From assembly GCF_000724085.1 (NCBI RefSeq), contig NZ_CCDL010000006.1, positions 21,862 through 85,861 on the forward strand: a stretch of DNA of 64,000 nt, given 5' to 3'. This stretch comes from Oceanobacillus manasiensis. GTDB lineage: Bacteria; Bacillota; Bacilli; Bacillales; Amphibacillaceae. This document shows, one piece after another, positions 43,629-53,417 of this stretch. The notes under the pieces are model-generated. The model had not been told where the DNA came from. It saw only the letters and a list, made by a program, of their open reading frames with translations, and did not search any database. A program made the translations under genes and the position numbers. Each line of letters begins with the position of its first letter. The first letter of the stretch is position 1.

Positions 43629-45623
43629 ATGTTTGATAAAATTGATCAACTTGGTGTTGATACGTTACGTACATTAAGTATTGATGCCGTTCAAAAAGCA
43701 AATTCTGGGCACCCAGGTCTACCTATGGGGGCTGCACCAATGGCATATGCTTTATGGACAAAGCACTTAAAAATTAATCCAGCAACATCACGTAATTGGG
43801 TAGATCGCGACCGTTTTGTGCTATCAGCAGGTCATGGTTCTGCATTGCTATATAGCATGCTTCATTGTGCAGGATATCAAGTTACAATAGATGACTTGAA
43901 AAGTTTCCGCCAATGGGACAGCAAAACACCTGGACATCCAGAAGTAGGCCACACAGACGGCGTAGAAGCAACTACTGGTCCATTAGGCCAAGGAATCGCG
44001 ATGTCTGTTGGAATGGCTATGGCAGAAGCACATTTAGCCGCAACCTATAATCGTGAAGACTATAATGTCGTTGATCATTATACCTACGCACTTTGTGGAG
44101 ATGGTGATCTAATGGAAGGTGTTTCCCAAGAAGCTGCTTCATTAGCGGGACACTTAAAATTAGGCAAATTGGTTGTTTTATATGATTCAAATGATATTTC
44201 ACTAGATGGACCTACCACTAAAGCCTTTACTGAAAATGTCGGTAAACGGTTTGAAGCAAGTGGTTGGCAGCATCTCTTAGTGAAAGACGGTACAGATTTA
44301 AACGCGATTTCTAAAGCGATTGAAGAAGCGCAAGCAGAAACAGAAAAACCAACATTAATTGAAGTAAAAACAGTCATTGGGTTTGGCGCTCCGAATGCTG
44401 GAACATCATCGGTTCATGGGGCACCATTAGGCACAGAAGGTATTGAATCAGCTAAGAAGGCGTATGGTTGGGATTACCCAGCTTTTACAGTTCCGGAAGA
44501 AGCGGCTGCCCGTTTTAAAGAATCTATTCAAGATCGCGGTCAAGTTGCTGAAGAGGCATGGAATCAAACGTTTGAAGCTTATGCAAAAGCATACCCTGCA
44601 TTAGCTAAGCAATTTAAACAAGCATTTGCTGGTGAGTTGCCTGAAGGCTGGGATAGCGAGCTACCGACTTATGACGTAGGCGAAAGCCAAGCGAGCCGTG
44701 TTTCTAGTAAAGAAATGATTCAAGCATTATCAAAAGCTGTACCAAGCTTTTGGGGTGGTTCTGCAGATTTATCTGCATCAAACAATACGATGGTCGCCGC
44801 TGAAAAGGATTTCCAACCCGGTCAATACGAAGGACGCAACATTTGGTTTGGTGTGCGTGAATTTGCAATGGCTTGTGCAATGAATGGGATTCAACTTCAT
44901 GGTGGGACACATATATATGGCGGAACATTCTTCGTATTTGTCGATTACCTACGACCAGCCGTCCGTTTATCCGCAATTCAACATGCTCCTGTAACATATG
45001 TCTTAACTCACGATTCAGTAGCAGTTGGAGAAGACGGTCCAACACACGAACCAGTCGAACAATTAGCAAGCTTACGTGCGATGCCAAATGTCCATGTTAT
45101 TCGTCCAGCGGATGGTAATGAAACCCGTGCAGCATGGAAAATTGCGATGACTTCTAAAGATACACCGACCATTTTAGTGTTAAGTCGTCAAAACCTACCA
45201 GTCATCGAAGGAACAAAAGAAAATGCGGATGAAAATGTAGCTAAAGGTGGCTATGTAATCTCCCCTCAAAAAGGTGAATTGCCTGAAGGCATCCTTATTG
45301 CTACTGGTTCAGAAGTAAGCCTAGCAATGGAGGCGCAAAAGGCTTTAGGGGAAGAAGGCGTCGATGTATCCGTCGTTTCCTTACCAAGTTTTGATCTATT
45401 TGAAGCACAATCACCTGAATACAAGGAATCTGTATTACCAGAAGCGGTGAAAAAGCGTATTTCAATCGAAATGGGATCCAAGTTTGGTTGGGAAGAGTAT
45501 GTAGGTGATCAAGGCACTTCATTGAGTATTAATAGATTTGGGGCTAGTGCTCCAGGGAATAAAATTATAAGTGAATTTGGATTTACAAGTGAGGCTATTC
45601 AAGAGGCTTATAGGAACCTATAA
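43629..45623 (+). CDS. tkt: Transketolase
   Basis: The 664-residue thiamine-diphosphate enzyme moves two-carbon units between sugar phosphates. The cofactor motif is [20 protein letters not shown], the catalytic Glu lies in GVREFAMAC, and [12 protein letters not shown] is the N-terminal phosphate region. The start is ATG at 43629, 8 bases from GGGAGGAG. It sits in a PTS operon, so it may be an extra copy besides a housekeeping tkt. It would feed fructose-6-P into the pentose phosphate pathway. Confidence 0.95.
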   Translation: MFDKIDQLGVDTLRTLSIDAVQKANSGHPGLPMGAAPMAYALWTKHLKINPATSRNWVDRDRFVLSAGHGSALLYSMLHCAGYQVTIDDLKSFRQWDSKTPGHPEVGHTDGVEATTGPLGQGIAMSVGMAMAEAHLAATYNREDYNVVDHYTYALCGDGDLMEGVSQEAASLAGHLKLGKLVVLYDSNDISLDGPTTKAFTENVGKRFEASGWQHLLVKDGTDLNAISKAIEEAQAETEKPTLIEVKTVIGFGAPNAGTSSVHGAPLGTEGIESAKKAYGWDYPAFTVPEEAAARFKESIQDRGQVAEEAWNQTFEAYAKAYPALAKQFKQAFAGELPEGWDSELPTYDVGESQASRVSSKEMIQALSKAVPSFWGGSADLSASNNTMVAAEKDFQPGQYEGRNIWFGVREFAMACAMNGIQLHGGTHIYGGTFFVFVDYLRPAVRLSAIQHAPVTYVLTHDSVAVGEDGPTHEPVEQLASLRAMPNVHVIRPADGNETRAAWKIAMTSKDTPTILVLSRQNLPVIEGTKENADENVAKGGYVISPQKGELPEGILIATGSEVSLAMEAQKALGEEGVDVSVVSLPSFDLFEAQSPEYKESVLPEAVKKRISIEMGSKFGWEEYVGDQGTSLSINRFGASAPGNKIISEFGFTSEAIQEAYRNL

Positions 45624-45733
45624 GTGTGTGTTGATAAAATTATCGTACGTTATAACTAATCATTATTCTAAAACTATGCTACAAGAGATTCTAATGAATA
45701 ACACTAAATATAGACAAGAACGTTAATATAACG

Positions 45734-45764
45734 GGCACTTTCCATTTTGGGGAGTGCTTTTTTT
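45734..45764 (+). terminator. Terminator after transketolase gene
   Basis: GCACTttCC and GGggAGTGC pair around a short loop, followed by seven T. This ends the PTS operon. Confidence 0.8.
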
Positions 45765-46018
45765 ATGGCAAACATGTTGCTATAAGTCATTATGGCTATT
45801 AATAATGTACCCTTGAAACTCTACCCGCTGCTTTTAATTGCTTGAAATTATATTAAAATCTATTTCGGAACACTTCCTCTCTATTGATTGCATAGGTTTT
45901 CGATAAACGTAAGTAATCCCAAAAATTTCACATTCTTTTGTTTATAAGATAAATTCTCCGGTTTTGAGAGACCTGGCATCTAGATAGTCCATCTTTTTAA
46001 TACCTATAACTGTCGCAA

Positions 46019-46073
46019 CAAAAAAGTAACCACCCATTAAACGCCTAGCAAGCCTTTGGGTTGGTTACTTTTT
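46019..46073. terminator. Bidirectional terminator in the tkt-hpaB gap
   Basis: AAAAAGTAACC with CCC pairs with GGG and GGTTACTTTTT, giving T-runs on both strands. It separates convergent genes. The rest of the 686-base gap shows one more hairpin and no gene. Confidence 0.75.
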
Positions 46074-46116
46074 AAAATCAAATTGTCAGCTTCCCCTCGA
46101 AGGAATTTTACACATT

Positions 46117-46150
46117 AGGCCGTTCCATGTACCCCCATGGACGGTCCTTT
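46117..46150. terminator. Second hairpin in the tkt-hpaB gap
   Basis: The imperfect stem GG-CCGT-CCATG/CATGG-CGG-CC is followed by TTTATT on the plus strand and preceded by a T/A-poor stretch. Its role as a terminator is weaker than that of the one at 46019-46073. Confidence 0.45.
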
Positions 46151-46309
46151 ATTATCATATTACTATCTATGAACAGGACACCTCATTTTTTCTATAAGAT
46201 AAAACATAACCCATATTAACAATAAACGCTGTCTATATGTTTAAAGTCTAATAGAACAGACTTGACTAGAAACCTTTGATTTTGTCCTTAAATTCCAAAT
46301 GATATCTTG

Positions 46310-47764
46310 TTAATCTTCCGTTCCCAAGTCTAAAAAATGCCTAACTTCTTTCACATAATCATCAAGTCGATATGCATTGTATAGGCGGCCGGATAATCGG
46401 ATTGGGTCTCCGAAAAAGTACCTCTCATATTGGGTTTGTCTCGTTCCAAATGAACTCATTGTTAGGTCCCAGGCTAACCTAAATATTTTCACTCGATCTT
46501 CGGCGTTACTAGTTGCTGCTTGAAGATATTGATCGAGATCTGCTCGAATAGACGATTTAAATGCATTTTCAGTAGGCAGACTAACCAGGCCACTAGCGCC
46601 AATTAATTGAATAATTTCGGTGAAGCGGGGATACATTTTAGGGAAGATGTTATTGGCAACCTTAAGCGGAACAATATCCGGACGCATGACTCCCCACTGA
46701 TCCAACTCCGCATCATTCTCCGATTTTTCCAATAGAGCTTTCATTGTTACTAGACCAATAATGATCTCCGACAGCTTTTCCTGAATATGTTGATATTCTC
46801 TCACGTTAATAGTCTGCACAAGGAGCTCAGCCAGGCCTAAAATGAATTCCGTTTTAGCAATTTGCCTGGTTATGACTTGGTGGGTCGTAAAACTGTGAAA
46901 AGAACTTTGGTATGAGAAATCTGCGGCGACAATAGCATTGTCATAATAGAAAATTCGATTCCACGGAACGAGTACATTGTCGAAAACAAGAATGGTATCC
47001 ATCTCTTCGAAACGAGAGCTTAAGGGGTGATTAAAAAGAGAATCCCCACCAACAAACTGCTCTCTGCAAATGAATTTTAACCCCTTCGTATCTGAGGGAA
47101 TGGAAAAGGCAAAAGCTTCATCTTCATTTAGCAAAAATTTAGGAGTACTAATAACTAATACTTCGTCGGTTAACCCACCTTGAGTAGCTAAGAGTCGTGA
47201 CCCTTTAATTACAATCCCTTCTTCATTCCTATCAACCACCCGGGCTACAATGGGTTCTTCCTCAGAGGATTCTAAGTATGACTCTGAACGGTTTACTTGG
47301 GGTGTGACAAATGTATGGGTGAATGAAAGGTCTTTTTTCATCGCCAATTCATATAAGGACTGGATATTTTCCGGAAAACAGTTGGCTCTTCCTCTTAGTA
47401 AGGGAGAAGAAGAGGCGAAACTCATTATAGCGGTATTGAGGTAATCGGGGCTTCTCCCAATCAATCCACCTGTACGTTTAGCCCAATGCTCACTTGCCTT
47501 TCTTCTTTTTATTAAGTCATCTTTTGTTTTAGGTTGCAGGAAGGAAAGCCCAACAGCCTCCCCTGTTTCTGTGTGAGGGAAAGTCATCTCCTCTTTAATC
47601 ACAGGGTCATGTTGCATATCATATAGGGAAGCCTTTGTTTGAAGAATTCCTTTGAATGCTGGATGCTCAGAAATTTCCCCCTCCACCTTTTCTCCATCCA
47701 GCCAAATTTCAGTATCCAGTTGATTTAAACGTTTTATAAAATCATTTCCAGTAATAGCTGCCAC
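46310..47764 (-). CDS. 4-hydroxyphenylacetate 3-monooxygenase family oxygenase (HpaB/YoaI-like)
   Basis: The 484-residue protein is a two-component, FADH2-dependent aromatic hydroxylase. Family features are RTGGLIGRSPDYLN, HTFVTPQVNRS, GIVIKGSRLLATQGG and FDNVLVPWNRIFYY, with a C-terminal YERYFFGDPIR. It would ortho-hydroxylate a phenol using reduced flavin from a separate reductase; no reductase (HpaC) gene is adjacent. It starts at GTG behind AAGGAAG. It stands alone on the minus strand. The true substrate is unknown. Confidence 0.87.
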   Translation of the reverse strand: MAAITGNDFIKRLNQLDTEIWLDGEKVEGEISEHPAFKGILQTKASLYDMQHDPVIKEEMTFPHTETGEAVGLSFLQPKTKDDLIKRRKASEHWAKRTGGLIGRSPDYLNTAIMSFASSSPLLRGRANCFPENIQSLYELAMKKDLSFTHTFVTPQVNRSESYLESSEEEPIVARVVDRNEEGIVIKGSRLLATQGGLTDEVLVISTPKFLLNEDEAFAFSIPSDTKGLKFICREQFVGGDSLFNHPLSSRFEEMDTILVFDNVLVPWNRIFYYDNAIVAADFSYQSSFHSFTTHQVITRQIAKTEFILGLAELLVQTINVREYQHIQEKLSEIIIGLVTMKALLEKSENDAELDQWGVMRPDIVPLKVANNIFPKMYPRFTEIIQLIGASGLVSLPTENAFKSSIRADLDQYLQAATSNAEDRVKIFRLAWDLTMSSFGTRQTQYERYFFGDPIRLSGRLYNAYRLDDYVKEVRHFLDLGTED

Positions 47765-47776
47765 AATAACACTTCC

Positions 47777-47840
47777 TTAACCAGGTGTTTTTATAAAGTA
47801 ATGATATTTTTACTGTATTATTTTATTAAACCGGGTGTTT
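47777..47840. promoter_or_regulatory. Two direct repeats upstream of the hydroxylase gene
   Basis: CCAGGTGTTT (47781-47790) and CCGGGTGTTT (47831-47840), both preceded by TTAA or TTAAA, lie exactly 50 bases apart, with an AT-rich promoter-like stretch between. They are candidate operator half-sites for control of the minus-strand gene. Confidence 0.45.
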
Positions 47841-47915
47841 ATTTGTTCACTTTTTTTAAATTGAAAAAGTCCGTATACAAAGAAGAAATAAAGCCGTGAT
47901 ACCTGTAAAAGCTAG

Positions 47916-47943
47916 TTGAATTTTTTAATAGGTATGGTAAGAT
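47916..47943 (+). promoter_or_regulatory. Promoter of the lipoprotein gene
   Basis: TTGAAT (47916-47921) and TAAGAT (47938-47943) are 16 bases apart, with TG at the extended -10 position. Confidence 0.55.
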
Positions 47944-48032
47944 TTTCAGACACAGAATAATCCGATTCATTTGTTGGGGGAGGTAAATCCCCGGCAAAGT
48001 GTAGTATTTAACATTATTAAAGGATGAATTAA

Positions 48033-48656
48033 TTGAGGTATATAACGGTATTTTTCATAGCTTTATCAATCGTTATATTATTAAGTGGTTGTAATAATGA
48101 TGGGGACAGGGAATCTACCCAAATCCCATCACTTATTCAAGATCATAAGTTTGGTTTACATAGTTTCGGAAAATATTACAGATACAAAAAGTTTGAAGAT
48201 GTTGGCACATATGAAATGGGTCCAATAGCTGTAACTATCGAAATGGCAGAAGTGGTAAAAGGGCGAAGTACAGTGGAATTTAGAACGGAAGATCATAATA
48301 AATTGATGGAAATGGTTAATGTACAAATTAAATTTGAATTAAACAGAGAACTTAGAGACGGTTTTACTTTTAATAATGAGCATCTACAACTATCAACAAA
48401 TACTGGAGAATTGATTCAACAGCCGGATGAATTTATGAGTAGTATTATTCATATGTCAGTCCTTGAAACGAACCAAAAGTATGGTAATGAGAGTAACCTT
48501 CGTCAATTTACATTTCTTCTTAAAGATTCTACTGTAGAAGAAATTGAGAAAGCAACACTGAAAATAGATTCACCGATTGACCATAATGGTCAGATTCTAG
48601 GGGAAGGATTGGAGGTTGAAATTGATTTCTCTAATAGTGAGGACACGACCTTATAA
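48033..48656 (+). CDS. Putative lipoprotein of unknown function
   Basis: The 207-residue protein starts at TTG and has a signal peptide with lipobox LLSGC at about residues 16-20. The mature part is rich in Glu and Asn and predicted to be mostly beta structure, resembling DUF4352-type telokin-like lipoproteins only in general layout. It would be anchored outside the cell membrane. It precedes an ABC-F gene by 64 bases and may share its transcript. Function is not assigned. Confidence 0.75.
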   Translation: MRYITVFFIALSIVILLSGCNNDGDRESTQIPSLIQDHKFGLHSFGKYYRYKKFEDVGTYEMGPIAVTIEMAEVVKGRSTVEFRTEDHNKLMEMVNVQIKFELNRELRDGFTFNNEHLQLSTNTGELIQQPDEFMSSIIHMSVLETNQKYGNESNLRQFTFLLKDSTVEEIEKATLKIDSPIDHNGQILGEGLEVEIDFSNSEDTTL

Positions 48657-48720
48657 ACCGCCTAATTATTTAACACTGAGTTAGCAGAATTGCCATGTTA
48701 CGTAAAAGGAGCCACTAGCT

Positions 48721-50187
48721 ATGTCAGGAAACATACTCGTCAAAAATATGACATTTAAATACCCCTCCATGATTTCACCACTTTTCTATAATGTATCGGT
48801 AAACATCCATGAAGATTGGAAGCTAGCCTTGATTGGCAGAAATGGCCGTGGAAAAACGACATTATTTAAAATCCTTTTAAATCAATTAGACCATGAAGGT
48901 ACTGTACAATCGTCCCTTCCGTTTAAGTACTTTCCCATTTATCCAGACCCGATAAGCATTACAGCAGAGCAGCTGTTGCTTCAAGTAAATCCTTTGACTG
49001 AGCGCTGGGAAATGGAGCTTGAGCTATCCTGTATGGACCTCCCTGCTGACATTTTGGACAAAGACTTTCATATTTTGAGCGGCGGGGAGCAAACAAAAAT
49101 CCTGTTAATTGGATTATTTCTAAATGAACACTGCTTCCCATTAATTGATGAGCCGACAAATAATTTAGACGTCCATGGGAGAAAAGTAGTTGGGGAGTAC
49201 TTAAATCGGAAAAAAGGATTTATTGTGGTTAGTCATGACCAACATTTTCTAAATCAGTTTGTGGATCATGTCCTTGCGATTAACAAAGAAAGCATAGACG
49301 TTTTGCAAGGTAATATCGATACATGGCAGCTTGAGAAAAAGAACGCGGATAATTTAGCGGAAGAAACGAATCAAAAGCTATTTAATGAGATCAATCGTCT
49401 TGATGCTGTTTCAAAAAGGGTTGGTGCTTGGGGACAAAAGAGAGAAAACAGCTCAAAAGATGCGGCTGAGAGAAGGTTAGCCGCAAAACAGATGAAGCGG
49501 TCAAAAGCTATTAAAAAGAGAACGGAAGAGAAAATAAAAGATAAGCAAGATCTTATACGTAACGTGGAAGAAGTTGCAGGTTTGAAGATTCATGTAGAGC
49601 GGCCAACAAAGCAAATTCTCTTTTTGAGAAATTTTTCAATATTACGAGAAGGGAAGCCATTATTCGAGCCAATTAACGTGGACATGTATCCAGGGGATCG
49701 ATTGTTTATCACTGGGAAAAACGGTGTAGGTAAATCAACATTATTGAACTTTATTCTTGGGAACGGTCAGTTTGAAATTGCCGGCGACTATAATATACGG
49801 TTGCCTGACAAGTTGTCTGTTTTAAATCAAAAAAATCAGCTTAATGAAGATTATGCCACTATCTTGAATGAACTCACGGCAGATGAAAAAGAGACTTATT
49901 TACATTTGCTCCATCAATTAGGTTTTACACGCTCTCGCTTTGCAGATCAATCAAGTACTCATTGGAGTGCAGGTGAACAGAAAAAAGTATTCCTCGCACA
50001 TGCATTACTTGGTAATCATTCCTTATTTATTTGGGATGAGGTTACCAACTATCTAGATATGATGATCATTGAACAACTAATAAATTCAATTAAGAGGTAT
50101 GAACCTACCATGATAGGAGTCGACCATAACGAACATTTTGTGGATTCTCTTGCAACAAAGAATATAGTGCTACGAAGTATAACGTAA
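48721..50187 (+). CDS. ABC-F ATPase, Lsa-like ribosomal protection family
   Basis: The 488-residue protein has two ATPase domains and no membrane segments, as in ABC-F translation factors. NBD1: Walker A GRNGRGKTT, signature LSGGEQTK, Walker B PLIDEPTNNLD. NBD2: Walker A GKNGVGKST, signature WSAGEQKK, Walker B FIWDEVTNYLD. A basic, coiled linker (about residues 205-285) joins them. The opening WKLALIGRNGRGKTTLFKIL and WDExxNYLD closely resemble recalled Lsa-type proteins that displace lincosamides, streptogramin A and pleuromutilins. Resistance here is inferred, not shown. Confidence 0.8.
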   Translation: MSGNILVKNMTFKYPSMISPLFYNVSVNIHEDWKLALIGRNGRGKTTLFKILLNQLDHEGTVQSSLPFKYFPIYPDPISITAEQLLLQVNPLTERWEMELELSCMDLPADILDKDFHILSGGEQTKILLIGLFLNEHCFPLIDEPTNNLDVHGRKVVGEYLNRKKGFIVVSHDQHFLNQFVDHVLAINKESIDVLQGNIDTWQLEKKNADNLAEETNQKLFNEINRLDAVSKRVGAWGQKRENSSKDAAERRLAAKQMKRSKAIKKRTEEKIKDKQDLIRNVEEVAGLKIHVERPTKQILFLRNFSILREGKPLFEPINVDMYPGDRLFITGKNGVGKSTLLNFILGNGQFEIAGDYNIRLPDKLSVLNQKNQLNEDYATILNELTADEKETYLHLLHQLGFTRSRFADQSSTHWSAGEQKKVFLAHALLGNHSLFIWDEVTNYLDMMIIEQLINSIKRYEPTMIGVDHNEHFVDSLATKNIVLRSIT

Positions 50188-50319
50188 ACATACAGAGTTA
50201 AACTCTTTTCCATTTTGGGGAATTAGAAATGGACAACTTCCCGCTTTGTTTTAACAAAAAGCCCCTTTCTTTTCTAATTTTCCTCAAAAAAGGTACAATA
50301 ACAGGGAAAGGAGTTACGT

Positions 50320-51198
50320 ATGACAATGACAGCACAATATGATTTACCACAACAAATAAGTGAATTATTAGATGAAAAGAAGAGAACGACGGATAACTTG
50401 AGTGAATTAATTCGACCTGGAGGCTATATGCCACCAAATGAGGATCTACTAATAGATGCAATCTCAGCGCTTAGTATGGGAAAAAACATTTTGTTGAAAG
50501 GGCCAACTGGAGCGGGGAAAACGAAATTTGCAGAAACACTATCAAGCCTGTTTCACCAGCCGATGTATAGTGTCAATTGCTCTGTTGATCTGGATGCAGA
50601 GAGTCTTATTGGTTTTAAAACATTGGCCTATGAAGGGGAGAAACAAGTCATAGACTTTGTACCTGGCCCTGTGATGAACGCAATGGGTAACGGGACGTTT
50701 CTCTATATTGATGAAATCAACATGGCAAAACCTGAGACACTGCCACTAATTAACGGTGTACTTGATTACCGCAGGACGATTACGAATCCATTTACCAATG
50801 AAATCGTAACAGCCCAGGATGGATTTGGTGTTATTGCAGCAATTAACGAAGGGTATGTCGGCACCGTACCATTGAACGAGGCATTAAAGAACCGCTTTGT
50901 TGTCATTGATGTTCCGTACATCGAAGGGGAACAACTGAAGAGTCTTATTAAAAACAACACACGCCTACAGGATGAACGCATGGTAGATCTGTTTGTCTCG
51001 TTATCAGCCGATCTCGTACAAGCTGCGTTTCAAGGGAAGATCTCAGAAGATGCAGCATCTATCCGGGCTATTCTTGATGCGTGTGACTTAAGCTCCATTA
51101 TCCCGCCACACCGAGCTGTACAACGAGCCATTGCCGCAAAGCTCGATGAAGAGCGAGAGCAAGAATTCATTATGAGTTTAGCCGAAACCTTATTCTAG
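50320..51198 (+). CDS. MoxR/CbbQ-type AAA+ ATPase (YojN-like)
   Basis: The 292-residue AAA_5 ATPase has Walker A GPTGAGKTKF, Walker B FLYIDEINMAKPE and the sensor region AAINEGYVGTVPLNEALKNRF. Such proteins act as chaperones with VWA partners to activate metalloenzymes or complexes (NorQ/CbbQ type). The next gene, 15 bases on, encodes the VWA partner. No nitric-oxide reductase genes are nearby, so the client is unknown. B. subtilis has the same pair as yojN-yojO. Confidence 0.85.
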   Translation: MTMTAQYDLPQQISELLDEKKRTTDNLSELIRPGGYMPPNEDLLIDAISALSMGKNILLKGPTGAGKTKFAETLSSLFHQPMYSVNCSVDLDAESLIGFKTLAYEGEKQVIDFVPGPVMNAMGNGTFLYIDEINMAKPETLPLINGVLDYRRTITNPFTNEIVTAQDGFGVIAAINEGYVGTVPLNEALKNRFVVIDVPYIEGEQLKSLIKNNTRLQDERMVDLFVSLSADLVQAAFQGKISEDAASIRAILDACDLSSIIPPHRAVQRAIAAKLDEEREQEFIMSLAETLF

Positions 51199-51213
51199 TT
51201 AGGAGCATGATTC

Positions 51214-53124
51214 ATGTATCGTTTTTATGATGCAAAAGTAGATACATTTTTATTTCGTCAGCTTCAGGATCTTGCTACCGTACTAGCAAGGAGAGCTGAC
51301 CTCACATTCGAGTATAGCTATGGGGCATATATTGATATGGTAGACAATAAGGTCACTGCAAGCAGAACGTGGGATACGGCTCCAGCATCGTTACAAATGG
51401 GTGGGCTCAAGTCAGATATCTATTTACGAACGATAGGTACCATGCATTTTTCCAAGCTTCCAGAACTAAAGGCATACTTGGAGGCAGTGGAAGAAGCAGG
51501 ATTGCCTAAGTTTTCTTCACAACTTATGACCTTATTTGAGGATTTAAGGCTAGAGGAAAAAATTCGAAAAGACCGCCCAGGGACAAAACGTGTTTTTGAC
51601 ATGCGCACCCAGTATTACCGGCATAAATTTACAACTGACCTTGCAGCACATGTGACGAGAGGGTTTGCCCTTGATGAGTTGTTTTGTCTTATCTATTTAT
51701 CCTTGCAATCAGACAGCCCTGACCCAAGCTTTCCGAGAGCGACGCAACCACAGCTAGACCAGCTAGCTACTATTCAGTCGCTCTTGTATGAAGTGTTTGA
51801 AGCGAGGGACACAAGGTCGATTGCACGCATTGCGGAACAAGTCGTGTATCGTGTACATGATCAATACCGCGATATGGTTGATGAGTATTTCGTCTTCCCT
51901 GTTGGCCATTTGGAGAGTTATACAAAGAACACCTTGTTTGATGAGTTGACGAGAACAGACGAACTGGCCAATGATGATAGCGAGGAAGTAGATGAAGAGA
52001 ATAACGAATATATTGATGAGGAATTTTCCACCTGGCACAGGGAGAATGAAAACAGTGACCGGAAACAGACCTTCCTGCAGTTTGAACTGGAAGTAGGAAC
52101 CAAAACAAACATTAAAGGTGGCGGAGCAAGGGAAACAGAGGATGCAGACCAGGCAATGGGTTCCATTCAAGGTTCGTCCCAGCAAACGAGAAATAAAGAT
52201 TACTCAGAGCTGGATGCCCTGGATAAGCAAGAAGATAATAAAGGAGCTTCCGCGGAGAATCAATTCGGTGAAGAAAATAAAGATGCCGTTAAATTAATTG
52301 AGGAAGCAGAAAAACCAACGGCCAAAGATCGAGAAGACTATCAAGAGATCCTTCACGCAATTGAGCCGTATAAGCGGAAGCTTGCCACCGTTATTAAAAA
52401 AACGATTGAGCATAAAAAGAACTCACCGAGAAAGGATCTCATGGCAGGACGTCTCTCCAAAAAGTTATTGCCACTCATGTTAGAGGAGAAGCCACGGGTT
52501 TTCTACAAAAAGAATCAGGAGTCCAAAGAATTTGATGCGGCGTTTACATTGCTTGTCGATTGCTCTGCATCAATGCAAGGGAAGATGGAAGAAACAAGGC
52601 ATGGAATAGCACTATTTCATGAAGTATTAAAAACCTTCCACATCCCCCATTCGATCATTGGTTTCTGGGAGGATGCCATGGACGTTCAGGAAAATTATCA
52701 GCCGAACTACTTCCATGTTATCCATTCTTTCCAGGATTCGCTTTACAAAGAAAATGGCGCAAAGATTATGCAGCTTGAAGCTAGAGAGGATAACAGAGAT
52801 GGGTTCAGTATCCGTGTGGCTGCGAAAGAACTGGATAAACGTCGAGAAAAAAACAGATTCTTACTTGTTTTCTCAGACGGCGAGCCAGCAGCAGCCAACT
52901 ATAACCAAAATGGAATTATAGACACAAATCTAGCTGTAACAGAGGCGCGTAAAAAAGACATCGAAGTCATAGGGATGTTTTTATCCGATGGAGAAGTAGA
53001 AGAGCGGGATGAAGTCTTAATGAAAAACATCTACGGACGAGAAAAAATCATCGTCCCTGCTGTCTCCGAACTACCGGACCACTTCGCCCCATTATTGAAA
53101 AAATTACTGTTGAAAAGTATATAG
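51214..53124 (+). CDS. VWA-domain protein, NorD/YojO-like
   Basis: The 636-residue protein has an alpha-helical N-terminal half, a long acidic low-complexity region (about residues 245-375, rich in Glu, Asp and Asn) and a C-terminal von Willebrand A domain. The MIDAS motif is LVDCSASMQGK near residue 449, and FSDGEPAA lies near residue 551. It is the expected partner of the upstream MoxR ATPase. A terminator follows. Confidence 0.85.
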   Translation: MYRFYDAKVDTFLFRQLQDLATVLARRADLTFEYSYGAYIDMVDNKVTASRTWDTAPASLQMGGLKSDIYLRTIGTMHFSKLPELKAYLEAVEEAGLPKFSSQLMTLFEDLRLEEKIRKDRPGTKRVFDMRTQYYRHKFTTDLAAHVTRGFALDELFCLIYLSLQSDSPDPSFPRATQPQLDQLATIQSLLYEVFEARDTRSIARIAEQVVYRVHDQYRDMVDEYFVFPVGHLESYTKNTLFDELTRTDELANDDSEEVDEENNEYIDEEFSTWHRENENSDRKQTFLQFELEVGTKTNIKGGGARETEDADQAMGSIQGSSQQTRNKDYSELDALDKQEDNKGASAENQFGEENKDAVKLIEEAEKPTAKDREDYQEILHAIEPYKRKLATVIKKTIEHKKNSPRKDLMAGRLSKKLLPLMLEEKPRVFYKKNQESKEFDAAFTLLVDCSASMQGKMEETRHGIALFHEVLKTFHIPHSIIGFWEDAMDVQENYQPNYFHVIHSFQDSLYKENGAKIMQLEAREDNRDGFSIRVAAKELDKRREKNRFLLVFSDGEPAAANYNQNGIIDTNLAVTEARKKDIEVIGMFLSDGEVEERDEVLMKNIYGREKIIVPAVSELPDHFAPLLKKLLLKSI

Positions 53125-53142
53125 AGAACTAGTGTTTATTTA

Positions 53143-53191
53143 AGGTCGTGTGACTCGAAAGGAATAATCTTCGAATTCACACGGCCTTTTC
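53143..53191 (+). terminator. Terminator after the VWA gene
   Basis: AGG-CGTGTGA-CGAA pairs with TTCG-TCACACG-CCT and is followed by TTTTC. Confidence 0.8.
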
Positions 53192-53417
53192 TTGCTCTAT
53201 TTGTTCCGCTAGCGAAGTATTTTTTGTAGCGCATTTCTAGCGTATGTACTGGAAGCAATCTGTAATTCAACTAGGTCTTTTGGCGGAATATGGCTTCTGG
53301 ACCGGGAAAATCTAACAATAATTTACAAAAACAATAGATTTTTATAGTATTGTACGATAAAATTGAAGAAATATTTTAAATTTACTATGATTGTTACATA
53401 GAAAAGGAATGTAGCGA

